A stretch of DNA of 64,000 bases from Trichosporon coremiiforme (taxonomy: Eukaryota > Basidiomycota > Tremellomycetes > Trichosporonales > Trichosporonaceae): positions 620,001 to 684,000 of the forward strand of contig BCJJ01000021.1 in NCBI GenBank assembly GCA_039545355.1. The letters are read 5' to 3'. The translations under genes were made by a program, and so were the position numbers. The notes beneath the pieces were generated by a model, which did no database searches, was not told where the DNA came from, and worked only from the letters and a program-made list of their open reading frames with translations. Positions 42,961-54,653 of this stretch are shown piece by piece. Every line of letters begins with the position of its first letter. Within the stretch, counting starts at the first letter, position 1.

Positions 42961-44253
42961 ATGCTCTCCCCTGTTCAACTGGTACTCCTCGCTTCCACTG
43001 TCTCGGCCTACCCTTGGGTTGCCGATGCGGTCGAGGGCCGTCACCTCAATGAGCGCAGCCTGTCCGGCTTCTGGGACACGCTCCGTCTCGGCGCTAAGGA
43101 CATCAACCAGTCGCTCGGCGGTGTCCTCAAGGCCCAGAACGACGCCAAGATGAAGGCGCTTGGCGGCGAGATCAAGAAGGGTGTCGACTGGATCTACGCG
43201 CAGGCCAACTCCACCGAGGGCTTTGAGGGATGGCCGAAGCCGTCGCTGCTGGACAAGAGCGCGGCAGACCTCTCCCAGGAGCTCATCTACCAGACGTACA
43301 ACCTCGACCGCAGCAATCCGCCCATCTGGCCGGTCGCCGACGAGGGCCGCCCGTACGTCGCTCCTGGGCCTGGTGACATGCGTGGCCCTTGCCCAGGACT
43401 CAACACGCTTGCGAACCACGGCTACCTCCCTCACAACGGTATCGTGTCCCCTGACCAGCTCGTCCGCGCTGTCTGGGAGGGTCTTTCGATGAGCCCCGAC
43501 CTCGGTGCGATTCTCACCGTCGCGGGCTTCGTCTTCAAGGGTGATATCGACAACATGAAGCTCTCTATCGGCGGCGAGGTCAATGGCGCCGGTGTCGGTC
43601 TCTCCCAGCACGGCACGATCGAGGGCGACGGAAGCGTCACGCGCGAGGACAACGCTATCGGAGACAGCGTCAAGGTGTCCCAGCAGCGCCTGCAGACGTA
43701 CTACGGCGAGATCGCCAAGTACGGCACGAACGGGTACGACATCAACCCCACTGTGTGCGCCGAGTCTCGCTACCGCGCGTACATGGACTCGGTGCAGAAC
43801 AACCCCGCCGTCGACTTTTCCGCCACCCGCCACCTGATCGCCTATGCTGAGAGCGGTTTCGCCATGGGTAAGCATCTCCGGCTCTGGCACGCGCTGACGT
43901 GAACAGAGGTCTTCCGTGGCTCCAACGTGTCGTGCACCGCCGAGACGATCGACTGGTTCTTCAACAAGGAGCAGTTCCCGCCCGGATGGCGCCGCCGCAA
44001 CATCCCCGTCACGGCTACTGAGATGACCGCGTGGGGCATGCTGTTCAACAAGCTCAAGCCGACCGAGCCCGTCCGCGGCCTCGGCATCAAGGGCCGCCCC
44101 GTCAAGGCCGGCAAGTCCTTCCTCTCCGAGGGCACCGTCTCGTCCAACATTCAGAAGTTCTCTGGTGGCCTCATCACGGCCGTCCCGAAGGCTATGAAGT
44201 ACATGGCCGAGGCGCTCGGAGAGTCTGGTCCCCTCGCTGGTCTTAACGTTTAG
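42961..44253 (+). CDS. Secreted heme-thiolate peroxidase (unspecific peroxygenase/chloroperoxidase family)
   Basis: Two exons, 42961-43867 and 43907-44253, giving 417 residues. A signal peptide of about 16 residues ends near VSAYP. The heme-ligand motif GPCPGLNTLANHGYLPHNG has the proximal Cys at 144. The second signature, IEGDGSVTREDN, at 220-231, carries the Glu-Gly-Asp-x-Ser magnesium site next to heme known from unspecific peroxygenases. One Asn-rich tail segment and a few Cys (for example in SNVSCTAETIDWFF) could form a disulfide. Enzymes of this family use hydrogen peroxide to oxygenate or halogenate organic substrates outside the cell. The length is in the range of the long UPO group. 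No neighbouring pathway identifies the substrate. Confidence 0.93.
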
Positions 44254-45402
44254 AACAGAGACCGCAGTCCCCTGCAGGGGTTGCAGTATAATTAGTAAGG
44301 TATAATGCACAACAGTCACTCGTCAATCACGTCGTAGGTCAGCCCTACTCGTGACGCCCACACCGCTGTTTCCCCCGTCCTCCTCCGGTCTTACGGCGAT
44401 CACTCTGCGCCACGGCCCGCACCCCTTTGCGCCTTTTCAGAAAGAACATCTCGTCAGCCAAAGATAAGATAACCGCCAGACTTCAGACTTCCAAACAGGA
44501 ACATCTCGTGAACACTAACGAGAACTTCTGTCCGGCTGCCATGCTGAGAAGCATGCATCGTAACTCTTGAGGACGGGGTGTACTGTGAAAGCCAGGAAGC
44601 CGCGGTGAAACGGGAAGTGTTTCCGACTGCGTTTCATTGGTGCCTTGCTGCGCGTCAGGCATCTCAGTTTCGGAGGGAAGTCGTGAATCTCGTGTTTGCT
44701 CTCCTCTCTCGCCTTTCGCTGCACGGCTCGCTGACGCTTGCCTGCTCGTTTCGACGACCGATTCAGCCTCGGCCGCCAGCTCCGCAGTCACTCCCAGCGT
44801 TCTGATTGCGTCTCAGCCCGCCGCGACGGGCACGATGACCTCAGCCTCACCAGAAACGCTCAGATCTGGCGAGACTGACGCGCCAGCCGAACGCACGAGC
44901 GCAGCGAGGAACCAGAAACGCAGCATTTTCCAGGGTCGCGCCAGACATTCGTACCAGCGCACGCCCAGGATAGAACTCACTCTCGCTGATCTTCAGAGCT
45001 GACGCCGCAAGTGCCCTCGTAGGTCCGCGAAGGCACACGTAAGGCCTGAGCTGCGACGAGATGACGCGGCAGCTCGGTGTACTGGGCCCAGCAGCGTCCC
45101 CGGACAATGGGCTGGACACGCTAAGGGTCCGGAGGGGGCGCGTCTTGTCGTCAAGCCGACAGCTGAGCAAAAACACCGCCGAAGGCTGCATGGCATTCCA
45201 TCTCCGGAAGCGGCCGCCGGTCGGCGCAGCAACATGACAAGCTGTGAATGGAACAGCCAGCGCAGTCGCGAACAGCTTCGCTGGCACGACTGCGCATAAG
45301 CTTCAGACGCAAACTGCGACGACTACATACTGAGCTTCCACTGCTGAACGTACTTTTTCTGCTGCTTAACACAAACTCACTTGCATTCGAGAAGCTACAG
45401 CG
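44254..45402. other. Intergenic region before the third aspartic protease
   Basis: 1.15 kb with no supported gene. It must hold the promoter of the protease at 45403; no TATA box is obvious. Confidence 0.45.
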
Positions 45403-46886
45403 ATGAGAGCGAAAACGGTGCTGCACGTCCTGGCTTTGGTGGCTGCGAGCCAGGCGGTACAGGTTGCGCCGCTGGATGGCGTCCAGGAGCACCAACCGAG
45501 ATCCTATCCTCTGCGCAGAGTGCGCGACGGCGCACCGACAGCTAGGACGCAAGGCGCGAGTGTTCGGTACGTGAACTGTGGGCGCAGCGCTGACGGCCAG
45601 GTTACACAATGAGATGCGCAATGCCCTCGTCGCAGTCGACATCGAGATAGGGACACCGCCGCAGCCCTTCAAGGTGCAGCTCGACACTGGATCGCCTTCG
45701 CTATGGGTCTTTGGCGAGCACTGCTACACCTGCACGAGCCAACGACAGTATGACATGTCGTCATCAACCTTCTCAGATGCGGAGGACTGGGACATCCTGA
45801 CCCTCGGCGGGGGCAAGGTCCCGATGCAGTACGCGCGAGACGTCGTGAGCGTCGGCGGGCAGAGCACGAGCACCGAGTTCGAGTTCGGCGTTGCTGGCGC
45901 CTTCGAAGACGCCCGAGGGAACTCGATCATGGCCTCGGGCATCGATGGGATCATGGGCCTAAGCCGGCCGTTCGCTGGGCGACCACAGCCGATATGGGCG
46001 GACATGGGTATGAATGAGTTTGGACTGCACATCCGGCGAGAAGGAGAGACATTCAAGGCGCGACATGAGGGTGCGCTGTTATCCTTCGACGGCGGAGAGC
46101 TGACACTCGGGTAAGCGAAGCTCCTGCGACCAGGCTCAAGCTGACCTCAGGGGCATCAACGAGACTCTCATCGAGGACGACTCGATACCTCTCGAGTTGC
46201 GCGATATAGAGGGCTTCTGGGCCGCAACGCTGGATGGCCTGCACGCCACTGGCCGGCCAATCCAGCTATCAACCGACGTCGCAATCCTCGACTCGGGCGA
46301 TTCGTATATCACGCTGCACCCCGACGACTACTCCTCATTGATGGCCGCCATCGGTGCCGAGCGCCTTGGTCACGAGTGGGACCGCACCGGCTTCGCGGGG
46401 ATGCACTATGTCCCCTGTTCGGAGGTTGACGCTCTCGAGATCGCCTTCGTGTTCGGCGAACATTCGTTCAAACTGCACCCGTACGACCTCGTAACGCCCA
46501 TCGAGGGGGTGTGCGTGCTGAGCAACGTGAACGCTGCACCGCATGTGCGCGGCGTGCTCCTCGGCGTGCCCTTCCTCATGAACGTGTACTCCGTGTTCGG
46601 ACTCAACCCGCCGAGTCTGGCGCTGCACAGGCTCAAAGATGAGTTCAACCCAGACTGGCGGCTGCGTATCGCGGCCGACGGCTCCGTCGCACCGTCGCAT
46701 GTCCTCAGCCTCGCTGGCGAGTACCTCCCGTCCCAAATGTCCTTCATGCTCGCACTGCTCATGGTGAGCGTTCTTGGGACAGCCCTGCTCGCTGTACTGT
46801 ACGCGCTCCCCCGCCCACTTCACCGCAAACATCCGGAGGGGTACAAGTACACGCTCCTGCAACGAGTGCCAGCCATGGGATGGTAG
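45403..46886 (+). CDS. Aspartic protease with C-terminal transmembrane helix
   Basis: Three exons: 45403-45566, 45601-46110 and 46151-46886, giving 469 residues. A signal peptide (MRAKTVLHVLALVAASQAVQ) and a short basic propeptide lead into the pepsin fold: VDIEIGTPPQPFKVQLDTGS with LDTGSPSLWVF (first Asp), then GIDGIMGLSRPF, and the second Asp in VAILDSGDSYITLH. The usual T/S after DSG is Asp here (DSGD rather than DSGT), which may alter activity. The domain ends around GVLLGVPFLMNVYSVFGL. A membrane helix (FMLALLMVSVLGTALLAVLYAL) and a basic cytosolic tail follow, so it is a type I membrane protease, not a GPI protein. The first intron, 34 nt, has a GTACGT donor. Confidence 0.9.
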
Positions 46887-48457
46887 TGTGCCAGTGGCCT
46901 GGTGCACGTTGGGGTGCTTTAGCATAACCCAAAGTGTAATATGCGATTCCAGCATGTGCACTCTGCGTGCTTCGGCGCATGAGCTCCCTTTCACGCACCC
47001 ACGAGGGATACTGGAACGGATGTGCGAAGGGTAGCGTTCACCACGATGGACATTACCATCAACCGACGAACCGATGATCAGACGAACCCCTCGAGCGCCA
47101 AACCTTTCCATCTTCCGCCAGGGGCTGCGCGCCTGCTGCTCCCAACTCACAACCCAAGGTAAGAACGAAATCCCCTGGTTTCCCAATGTAGATTACCCAT
47201 GTACTGCGTAGATGTAGGAGCGAGCTGAATGAGAGGGCAATGACGATGAAGAAAGAGGAGCAAGACATACGGCGAATGCACCGAGAATGCGGCGACTTGA
47301 AGGGACGCGGGGTTTGGTTAGGAACGTGGGCACCGCGCTCGGTGACTGTATGCCTACCACTGCGTCCTGCGACTTCCAAACTGGAGACGCCGACCGCTGA
47401 TTATAGGTGCAGAGTCCCTTGCAAGGTGGACAATGCGGTCGAGTTGCCAAGAAGCCGACGTGCGTTAGGAGATAACGCGTTGCTCACGCGTCGCTTGGTG
47501 CAGCAGCGTATGTACTCCATCTGGGCCTGTGAACGGGCTCGTTCCGGGACGTCAAGAATGCGGTCTCACAAGGTCCAGCCCATGTAGCCGTGGTCACGAG
47601 CGACGCGACCTCACGACGGCGCACACAATAGACCTGGTCAAGTTCAAGCCCACTCTGCTAAATGCCAGCCAGCAGCATAAGCTTAACGATGGCGAGGGAC
47701 AGAGGAACCCGGGTGACCCGCGGCCAGGTCGGCGGGTCGCAGCCGGCTGCAGCCATCAGCAGCCATCGCAATTGGAGTCGGAAGTCCAGCCAACATCGCA
47801 CAGCATCGGATGCCGCAAGTTGCATAACGGGCTACCCACACTTGACCGATGGAGAAAGAGTTATCTTGAGTTGCCGCTGAGACTAGCGTAAGCCAGGTTG
47901 ACCCAGGCTGAACTGTGATTGAGCTCTATGACAGCGACGGGCACGGCGGCACCGCGGCCGGCGTGCAGGAACGGCTTGCACGCCGTTCCTGCCATGCCGT
48001 GTTGCTGCCGTTACGGCTGGCCGTCGTTGCGCAGGCGAGTGTTTCAGCTGTGAGTATTCGGGAGTCATGCGCCGCGATGGCTGCCAGCGCCGTCGCCCCA
48101 ACTCATCGACAATGCCGTAACTCGCACTCAGCTTCAGCCGTCCCGATCGATCAGATTGCCGATGACATCATCGCCGCCAGTAGTCTTTGGTCAGTGGCAA
48201 ATCGAGCGTGACGAGGAGGACCGAGATAATCTTTGATTGTAATGTTCAAGAAGTTCGACATACTGTTACAGTATACAGAGTCCCCCGATTTTGTGGGACT
48301 GGGATAGTAGGTAGCGTAGTAGGCGGGGTTAAGGATTGGGTGGGTGTGAGTAGGGTGGTTAATGAACAAGGGGTGGTGAATAGTATGTATTTTATAATCG
48401 AGAAAAGGAAAATATTATTGTAGAGTGGGAAGAATGTTTTGGTAGTGTCCGATGTCA
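46887..48457. other. 1.6 kb region between protease and SBP56-like gene
   Basis: Convergent 3' flanks. It contains an 11-bp-arm hairpin at 47965-47992 and a strongly strand-biased, AT-rich segment at about 48225-48440. No gene is supported. Confidence 0.45.
47965..47992. other. Perfect hairpin, 11-bp arms and 6-nt loop
   Basis: GCAGGAACGGC at 47965-47975 and its exact reverse complement at 47982-47992 surround TTGCAC. Could be a terminator-like or cruciform structure; role unknown. Confidence 0.6.
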
Positions 48458-50191
48458 CTAGTACTGGTCATTGTACCACCAGCCGAGACCGTGGGGGCGG
48501 AGCTCGACGCCGTAGACGAGGCGGCTGAAGTTGATTTGGAAGCGGGACTCGACCGTGATGTATCCGTTGGGCTGGATGTTGAACACACGAACGAAGCGGT
48601 CACCGTCGGCGTGGACCTTTCCGAAATTGTCCATGTCAAGGAAGTAGTCGGTAACGACGAGGCGGCGGTCCTTGATGTGGATCAGGTGCGGCGCAGCATA
48701 CGAGGGAAGCACCATGTTCTGGACGAGACGAGGACGCTCGGGGCGGGTGATGTCATAAACTCCGATGCCGGAGAGGTGGCCGGGCTTGCCAGTGTTGTCC
48801 GGGGCAGAGGCGTAGAGGATGTAGATCTTGGAGTCGTCGGCAAGAATCTGCATCATACCGGCGGTCATCTTCTCACGCTTGTTGACAATGTCGGCAACGT
48901 CGATGACAAGCTCAGCGGTGAAGGTGAAAGGGTTGAAGAAGTAGATCTTGCCGTCACCAGTGCCGCCGACGTAGCCACGGCCCTGGGGGTCACGCTTCAT
49001 GAGACGCATGTCCATGGTTCCGGTACCGGCGGGGAGGTAGATCGTGTTGTTCGACATGGTGAAGTCCTGCAGGTTCCAGACACGGAGCGAGGAGCGCACA
49101 ATCGGGTCAGCATTGCCCGTGTAGTACAGAGCGGAGAGCGCGTTCAGGTAATCCGAGGTGACGAAGATGTTGAGGTCCTTGCGGATGTCCATGCCGTGGG
49201 GGTTGAAGTCCTGAGGAGGGTTCGGAGGGTACTCGCCAATGATGGAGCCGTCTGAGTTGAGGCGCGCGACACGACCAGGCGAGGAGCCGTCGTACTTGCC
49301 CATCTCGGAGAGAATGAAGGTGTTATCCTCAAGGGCGATGAACTCGTCGGGCACGGAGGCAGAGATACCACGGTAAGACTTGGCGTAACGGGGGTAGGCG
49401 GGGTTGGAGAGGTCGAAGTAGTAGATCTCGTCCTGCTTCTTCATGAAGGAAAGGAAGCCTCCGCAGACGAGGGAACGCCTGTCCTTGGAGATACCACAGT
49501 GGTGAGGCTCGTTACCGGAGGTGGGGACAAGAGCCTGGGAGACAGGCTTGCCGTAGTACGGGGAGTAGGGGTCGAAGTTGAACGTGATGACACGATCCTG
49601 CTTGACACGGCCGTTGGCACCGGCCCAAACGTACAGGTACTGAATGCCACGGCCGGCCACGAGGTCGTTGTTGTCGACAGGTCCGGCGGCGTCGGGGAGC
49701 GAGACGCCGGAAGCGGAGTCCTTGAACGCGTCCGCGTTAGGATTGCCGTTCACGGCGACACCCCCAAAAGGGTTAGACGGGACGGGGACAGCGCCGCTGC
49801 CGGTCGCTTGAGGCTGACCGCCACCGCCGCCGAGACCGAGATTCTGGTTGTTGTTCTGGATATCATTGTTCTCCTTGTTGGCGTTGGGAGTGGGCTGGAC
49901 ATAGGCAACCGACTGACCGTAGAGGCCGTCGTCAGCGGGGCGGTTGCCGCCGTCGTTGTTGCCTCCGTTATTGTTGTTGCCGCCGTAGTAGTAGTTGTTG
50001 CCGCCATTCTGGTTGTTGTTCTGGCCCTGCCAGTTGTTGTCAATCTGGACAATGCCGTTGTTGTTGTTGTTGTAGCGGTTCGATCCCTGGCGGTTAACGC
50101 CGCGCCAGTTGCCAAAGCCCCATCGGCGCTGGGCGTAAACCTCGTTGGCCCCGAGGGCGAGGAGGACAGCAGTGAGCTGAGAGAACTTCAT
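48458..50191 (-). CDS. Secreted SBP56/methanethiol-oxidase-like beta-propeller with Asn-rich head
   Basis: Intronless, 577 residues. A signal peptide (MKFSQLTAVLLALGANEVYA) is followed by about 100 residues of Asn/Gly/Gln/Tyr-rich low complexity (runs such as NNNQNGGNNYYYGG) and a Gly/Pro linker. From about 185 to the end the sequence follows the selenium-binding-protein 56 family. NEPHHCGISKDRRSLVCGGF corresponds to the NELHHSGWN block of SELENBP1. FNPHGMDIRKDLNIFVTSDY, LRVWNLQDF, MDMRLMKRDPQGRGYVGG and GVYDITRPERPRLVQ follow in the same order. Conserved His residues suited to a copper or other metal site recur (PHHC, NPHG, APHLIH, RPHGLG). SELENBP1 oxidises methanethiol in the cytosol; a secreted form with a prion-like head is unusual. 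Activity is inferred by family only. Confidence 0.88.
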   Translation of the reverse strand: MKFSQLTAVLLALGANEVYAQRRWGFGNWRGVNRQGSNRYNNNNNGIVQIDNNWQGQNNNQNGGNNYYYGGNNNNGGNNDGGNRPADDGLYGQSVAYVQPTPNANKENNDIQNNNQNLGLGGGGGQPQATGSGAVPVPSNPFGGVAVNGNPNADAFKDSASGVSLPDAAGPVDNNDLVAGRGIQYLYVWAGANGRVKQDRVITFNFDPYSPYYGKPVSQALVPTSGNEPHHCGISKDRRSLVCGGFLSFMKKQDEIYYFDLSNPAYPRYAKSYRGISASVPDEFIALEDNTFILSEMGKYDGSSPGRVARLNSDGSIIGEYPPNPPQDFNPHGMDIRKDLNIFVTSDYLNALSALYYTGNADPIVRSSLRVWNLQDFTMSNNTIYLPAGTGTMDMRLMKRDPQGRGYVGGTGDGKIYFFNPFTFTAELVIDVADIVNKREKMTAGMMQILADDSKIYILYASAPDNTGKPGHLSGIGVYDITRPERPRLVQNMVLPSYAAPHLIHIKDRRLVVTDYFLDMDNFGKVHADGDRFVRVFNIQPNGYITVESRFQINFSRLVYGVELRPHGLGWWYNDQY

Positions 50192-53100
50192 GCTGCCTTT
50201 GTCGAACAGTCGTCGGTGTCGGTGGTCGAAGTCGGATGAAGGAAGGGGGCAGGTAGGTCAGCTACTGCTTCTTAAATGCCTCTCAAGGGGACGAGTTGCT
50301 TTCCAACTGATCACGAAGAGGTGCGCTCAGCAATCCCGGCAGCAGCGGGCAACAGGAGCACGCCGCCGCGGGCGAAACAGGCAGACCAGGCAAGTAAGCA
50401 GCACGAGCAGACCCCGGCTCCCCGGATACAGAGGCTGAAGCTGAGGCTGGGTTGCAATGCAGCTGCATGTTGACGTCGAGCTACGCGATCTGTCGTGGAA
50501 ATCGCTAGCAACGGGTCCCGACAACAACAAGCCCTCGACATACTTCCGTTACCAGCCCAGCAGCGCCATCGCTCCTCAGCAATCCTCAGTTGCTGGCCGG
50601 CTGGCTCGGGTGCCATCTTCCCAGGCTATCGGGGAGTCCATGCCGTTGTTCGATTGTAATCATGTGCATATTGGAATTACGGCTAGCACACCGTAGTGTC
50701 CCTAAGGGTCGCAGCGGTGATTGGGCGACGGCGACGACAACGACAACCAAGGACCCCGACCTGACCAAACTTTGATCAGTTCGCACACCTCCCCAGCACC
50801 GACCCATGATCCGTCATACCGTACCGACTCCCTATCTCTGATTATTACACTTATGCTCCGTAGTGCTTTCCTTGGTGCCGGAGTACAGGTACGCAATCAA
50901 GCAAGCAGTGTGGTCACTTGCCTTCTTCTGGACAAGCCCCGTCACATGCCACGACCAAACAACCAGAAGCTGTCGGTTTCAGTCAAGCGTTCCTGTCCCG
51001 GATGACGACTTATATGACCCGTAGAGACAACCTTCTTTCCACTCGTCGTTTCATGTTGAAGGCAAGCCCGCCGTTCTCTCGTCTCCCGCCTGAATCCGAA
51101 TCTTCTGATTCAGGTTCGGACCCAACTCGATAACGGTAGAGCGGGATCCTGTCGACCGTCGCAGTGCAGCCAGCAGCAGCTCCACAAGACTGATTCCGAC
51201 CTCATCCTAATGTCAATGAGACTGGCTTCCATAAGCCCCGAGTGTGAGAACAAGCTTGCACTAAACCATCAGACGACGGCCGCTGATCACTGAGATGCCG
51301 CACATCCCTTTCTATGAATTGCATGCATGCTTTCCTCCGACCGCAGCTCTCGCATGCACAGAGTGTAGAATCGCTCCAGCTAGAGAGGGAGCCCGCCCCA
51401 ATCACTGGCTCTTTCGTCGTCAACCAAGCAGGGTATTCCGAAATCTCGAACTGTAACTGCCCATCATTCTCCCCGCCGTCTCTCTCCTTCGCGCCTGTCC
51501 TTCCTCCTTTCTCTCCAGCTCAGCCAACCCAGCGGCAACTTACTCTTTCCATTCCTCGTCTGTCTCGCACTTCTGCCCACTTACCATAAGCTGAATTCAC
51601 CACGACCTGTTAAGCTTCCAGGACCGTTGACACTGCTAAGGCACCACCGCTGGCACCGGCACCAGCGACCTCGTTAACCTGCACTAACTTGCCGAGCACT
51701 CTTGACCACACAGACCCCGGTCGGCAGGCCCAGACGTCGAGAGGCAGGTGATCTGGATGCAAACGCTTCATGCCCTGGCGGACGTCATGGCCCAAGTTTA
51801 GTGCTTGCTGCTTGTTCCCGGGCCACAGTTCTGGGCAGCCCGGAGCATCGTGGCTAGAGTGTCAGTGACGTGAGCCTAAGCTAAGTGTCAGATCGTCAAG
51901 GCAGTCTAAATCCGTTGAACGGTCTTTGCTGGGAAATCCGCCTCGCGCATCACGACCGTACGACCTTTCAACATACGACCCGCAGCGGTGACTGCTCTTG
52001 CACTCCCCAGATAGAGCTGCTCGGGGAAGACTCTTAAGAGTCTTTGACTTTTGACGCAATACCAGAGCGGCCTATTCAACAGCAAGTGCGTGATCGCAAT
52101 TGTGCGCATTACGAATGCACACACGAGTTAGGTTGGCTGGAATAGCTTTCTAGCGCACGGGCTGATCCCATAATGCAGAAGGGTGGCCTGTAAAGCATGT
52201 GCGGGCTCTCGGTGGTGAAGCCGCGGGACACAGTTTCTGTACGGTAGGCACCTCGTTTCAGCTTCGAACACCCAATCGAACACCAACAGCGTCGTAGTGA
52301 GCCACGCCTTTGTGACGTATTCACCGGGGCTGAGCCGGCCGGGCATTCTTTGCCTCCACTCTCGTAGTCAGTCTGAAGAGAGCATGCAAAGGACATTTGC
52401 TGTGCTTCTCGCAGAGCCCACTTGGACCCGATTCCAAGTTTGGTCGACGCTAAGCTCGTCTCGGTCACGGACACTGCAATATGGATGCCGTCAACTTTAA
52501 AAGATTGCTTGCCGGTACTGGGGCCGGAAAACCTCCGTATCCATAGGTCTCCGTGAGACATCTTCGTATTCTTTGCCCACTGGAAAGGGAGCGACGTATC
52601 GATCTGAGAGATGGGTCGTGAGAACCCAGTTAATCACATAAGCACTAACCTTCCCGTAAGGCAATGTACGCAAGAGGAAGCCATGCCCAGAGGCTTGGCT
52701 TTAGACTGCAGTCGAGTCAGAACAAGCGCGTGCAGCTAGGCAACAAGCGCACGCTAGAACGCCTGCGGTGTTGGAGCCAATAGGGCCAGGTTGGCTGATT
52801 GCGTCAGTTCTCGGACCTCTGGGCCTGGCGACCAGCAGTCGACCGTCGAGGCGAGCGGTAATCGGTGAATTCTGGGGTGGAGCACTGCCGCTTGTCCGTC
52901 TCCTGCCTGCCTCCCCATGTTCGGACCCACAGATCTGGAGAGCTCTCTCTGCGCCGGCATCCCGAGGCTTGATGGCTTGAACTGGGCAGCGCGGAACATT
53001 TAAGCTTCTCGTCACATCAAGTCATCGTCCAATTCACAGTCGCCCCGGTTGCCCACACTGTGACCGGTCGCGAACTCGTCGTCAGGCTCAGCGTTGCGCG

Positions 53101-54653
53101 CTAGCGGGCATGTGACAGGCGCTGAGGTATTCCGAATGGAATCGAGTCGCTCCAAGGTCCAAGACATGCAAGACGCACACGCAAGCGCCGGACCCAGGTG
53201 CCGCAGACCTCAAACTCAACTACTTCGACAGAGCGCACGCCGCTCATGCTACCACCCTTGTGACAGGGCCAAGAATACACCACTTTCGGCAGCTGAGCAA
53301 TGTACAGTGGCGTTCTGCTTCTAAATGCGCGTACAGCAAGATCTCGCGCGGGAATGGAGGGGGAGCTCATTCCCCTTCCCATTCTGACGACTGATGAGCT
53401 CGCTTTCGCTCGCCTTACCTTGGCAGTTTACCGGCGATTGACCCAAGGCTCTTGGGTGACTACAGCCTGTAGAATGAGCCGTAACTACACATTGGACTCA
53501 ATGCCGATCAGTGCTGATGAGATCTTGCGGAAGTACAGTACTTGCTTCCGAGCCGCATGGTCGAGAGTGTTGCCCGCCCGATGCTGCGGGAGCGGCAGCA
53601 AGCGATGGCGTTAGGTACCTGCATCCTGCATTATGCCTTTACCATGAACCTCAAGGGCCTCGGTCTAGCCACCTGCCTGAGATCTTGATAACGCAAGTGC
53701 GATCACGATATGGGCGGGTCAACGCTAGTGGCGAGCGATCGCGTGCGCGAAGTGTGAGTGCGCTAAGATAGCAGATCATAGGTATATCTTGTCTCATCTT
53801 CATGCGAGTCCTGCCGAGCAGTTTATGCCTCACCCCATTCTCGCCACCACGTACCGCCTTCAGCCTGCTCAGGACTTGGCTGAAACTCAAACTTCGGCGT
53901 GGCCGGCAGTCAGCGCGGCATTATCCAGGCTGCTCTCCGCCACGCTGCCGAGTCACTTGTTTCAAGTGCATTGGGATACACCCAACGAGCACGCGAGCGA
54001 TGTCGTCAGGCGGTAGCTTCTGAAATACACCTCCGTCGGACGTCTAGCATTCGGTGCCAGGTAAGCGGCCGTCGACCTAGTTATTTTCGGACATGAGCAG
54101 ACACCGCCATTTCCCGGTCGCCAGCAGATGACCATCTTCAGAGGCCGCCAGGCATGTGCATGCCGCTGTCTCCGGCTCGGGATGTTGAGAGGTCGGTGTC
54201 TGCATCCGTCGTCGGCGACGGGTGTCGGTGACAGCAAGGAGGCCGGACGAAGGCCCGTACCCTGGTTGGCACGAAGTGGGGTATGACGTTGAGGACGCCG
54301 ATAAGCTCGGAAATGGCCGGATGTCGATAACGTTTGACTCGCATGACTGAGAAGCTGCTGTGAGCCAGGACACGCTTGCATCCAAGTTAGCGATGCTTGA
54401 GCGGCGTCCCACACTTCGTCCCGCCGTCCCACCACCATCGCGGTGAGCAGAACAGGTGCAATGGACGAAGTCTGCGGTGGTGGATTTCGGTAAACGGCCA
54501 AGACCGATCCCGGACCCGGTGACATCAAGTTGCCGAAGTGACAAGCCAGGCGCGCTTGGGCTGCCCCAAAGTCTATGTCGCGTCGTCGCGTTGCCCATAT
54601 CTTGACGTCTTTGACTTCGTCGACTCACTCATCCCACTCATCTCAATATCAGC
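50192..54653. other. 4.5 kb region without a recognisable gene
   Basis: No frame shows a domain, and none can be chained with plausible introns into a protein of recognised kind; the longest (53962-54528, minus, 188 residues) is Ser/Arg/Pro-rich noise. The region seems less GC-rich than the gene blocks on either side. A hairpin (CCTGAATC with GATTCAGG) lies near 51090-51115. The left end holds the SBP56-like promoter, the right end the SDR promoter. Confidence 0.45.

Noticed and set aside
42955..44319. 454-residue open frame on the minus strand
   Set aside because: Antisense to the heme-thiolate peroxidase, which has real motifs and an intron in the other direction.
53962..54628. Overlapping 183- and 188-residue frames on the minus strand
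   Set aside because: Ser/Arg/Pro-rich, no domain, no splice context; two overlapping frames of similar length suggest chance.
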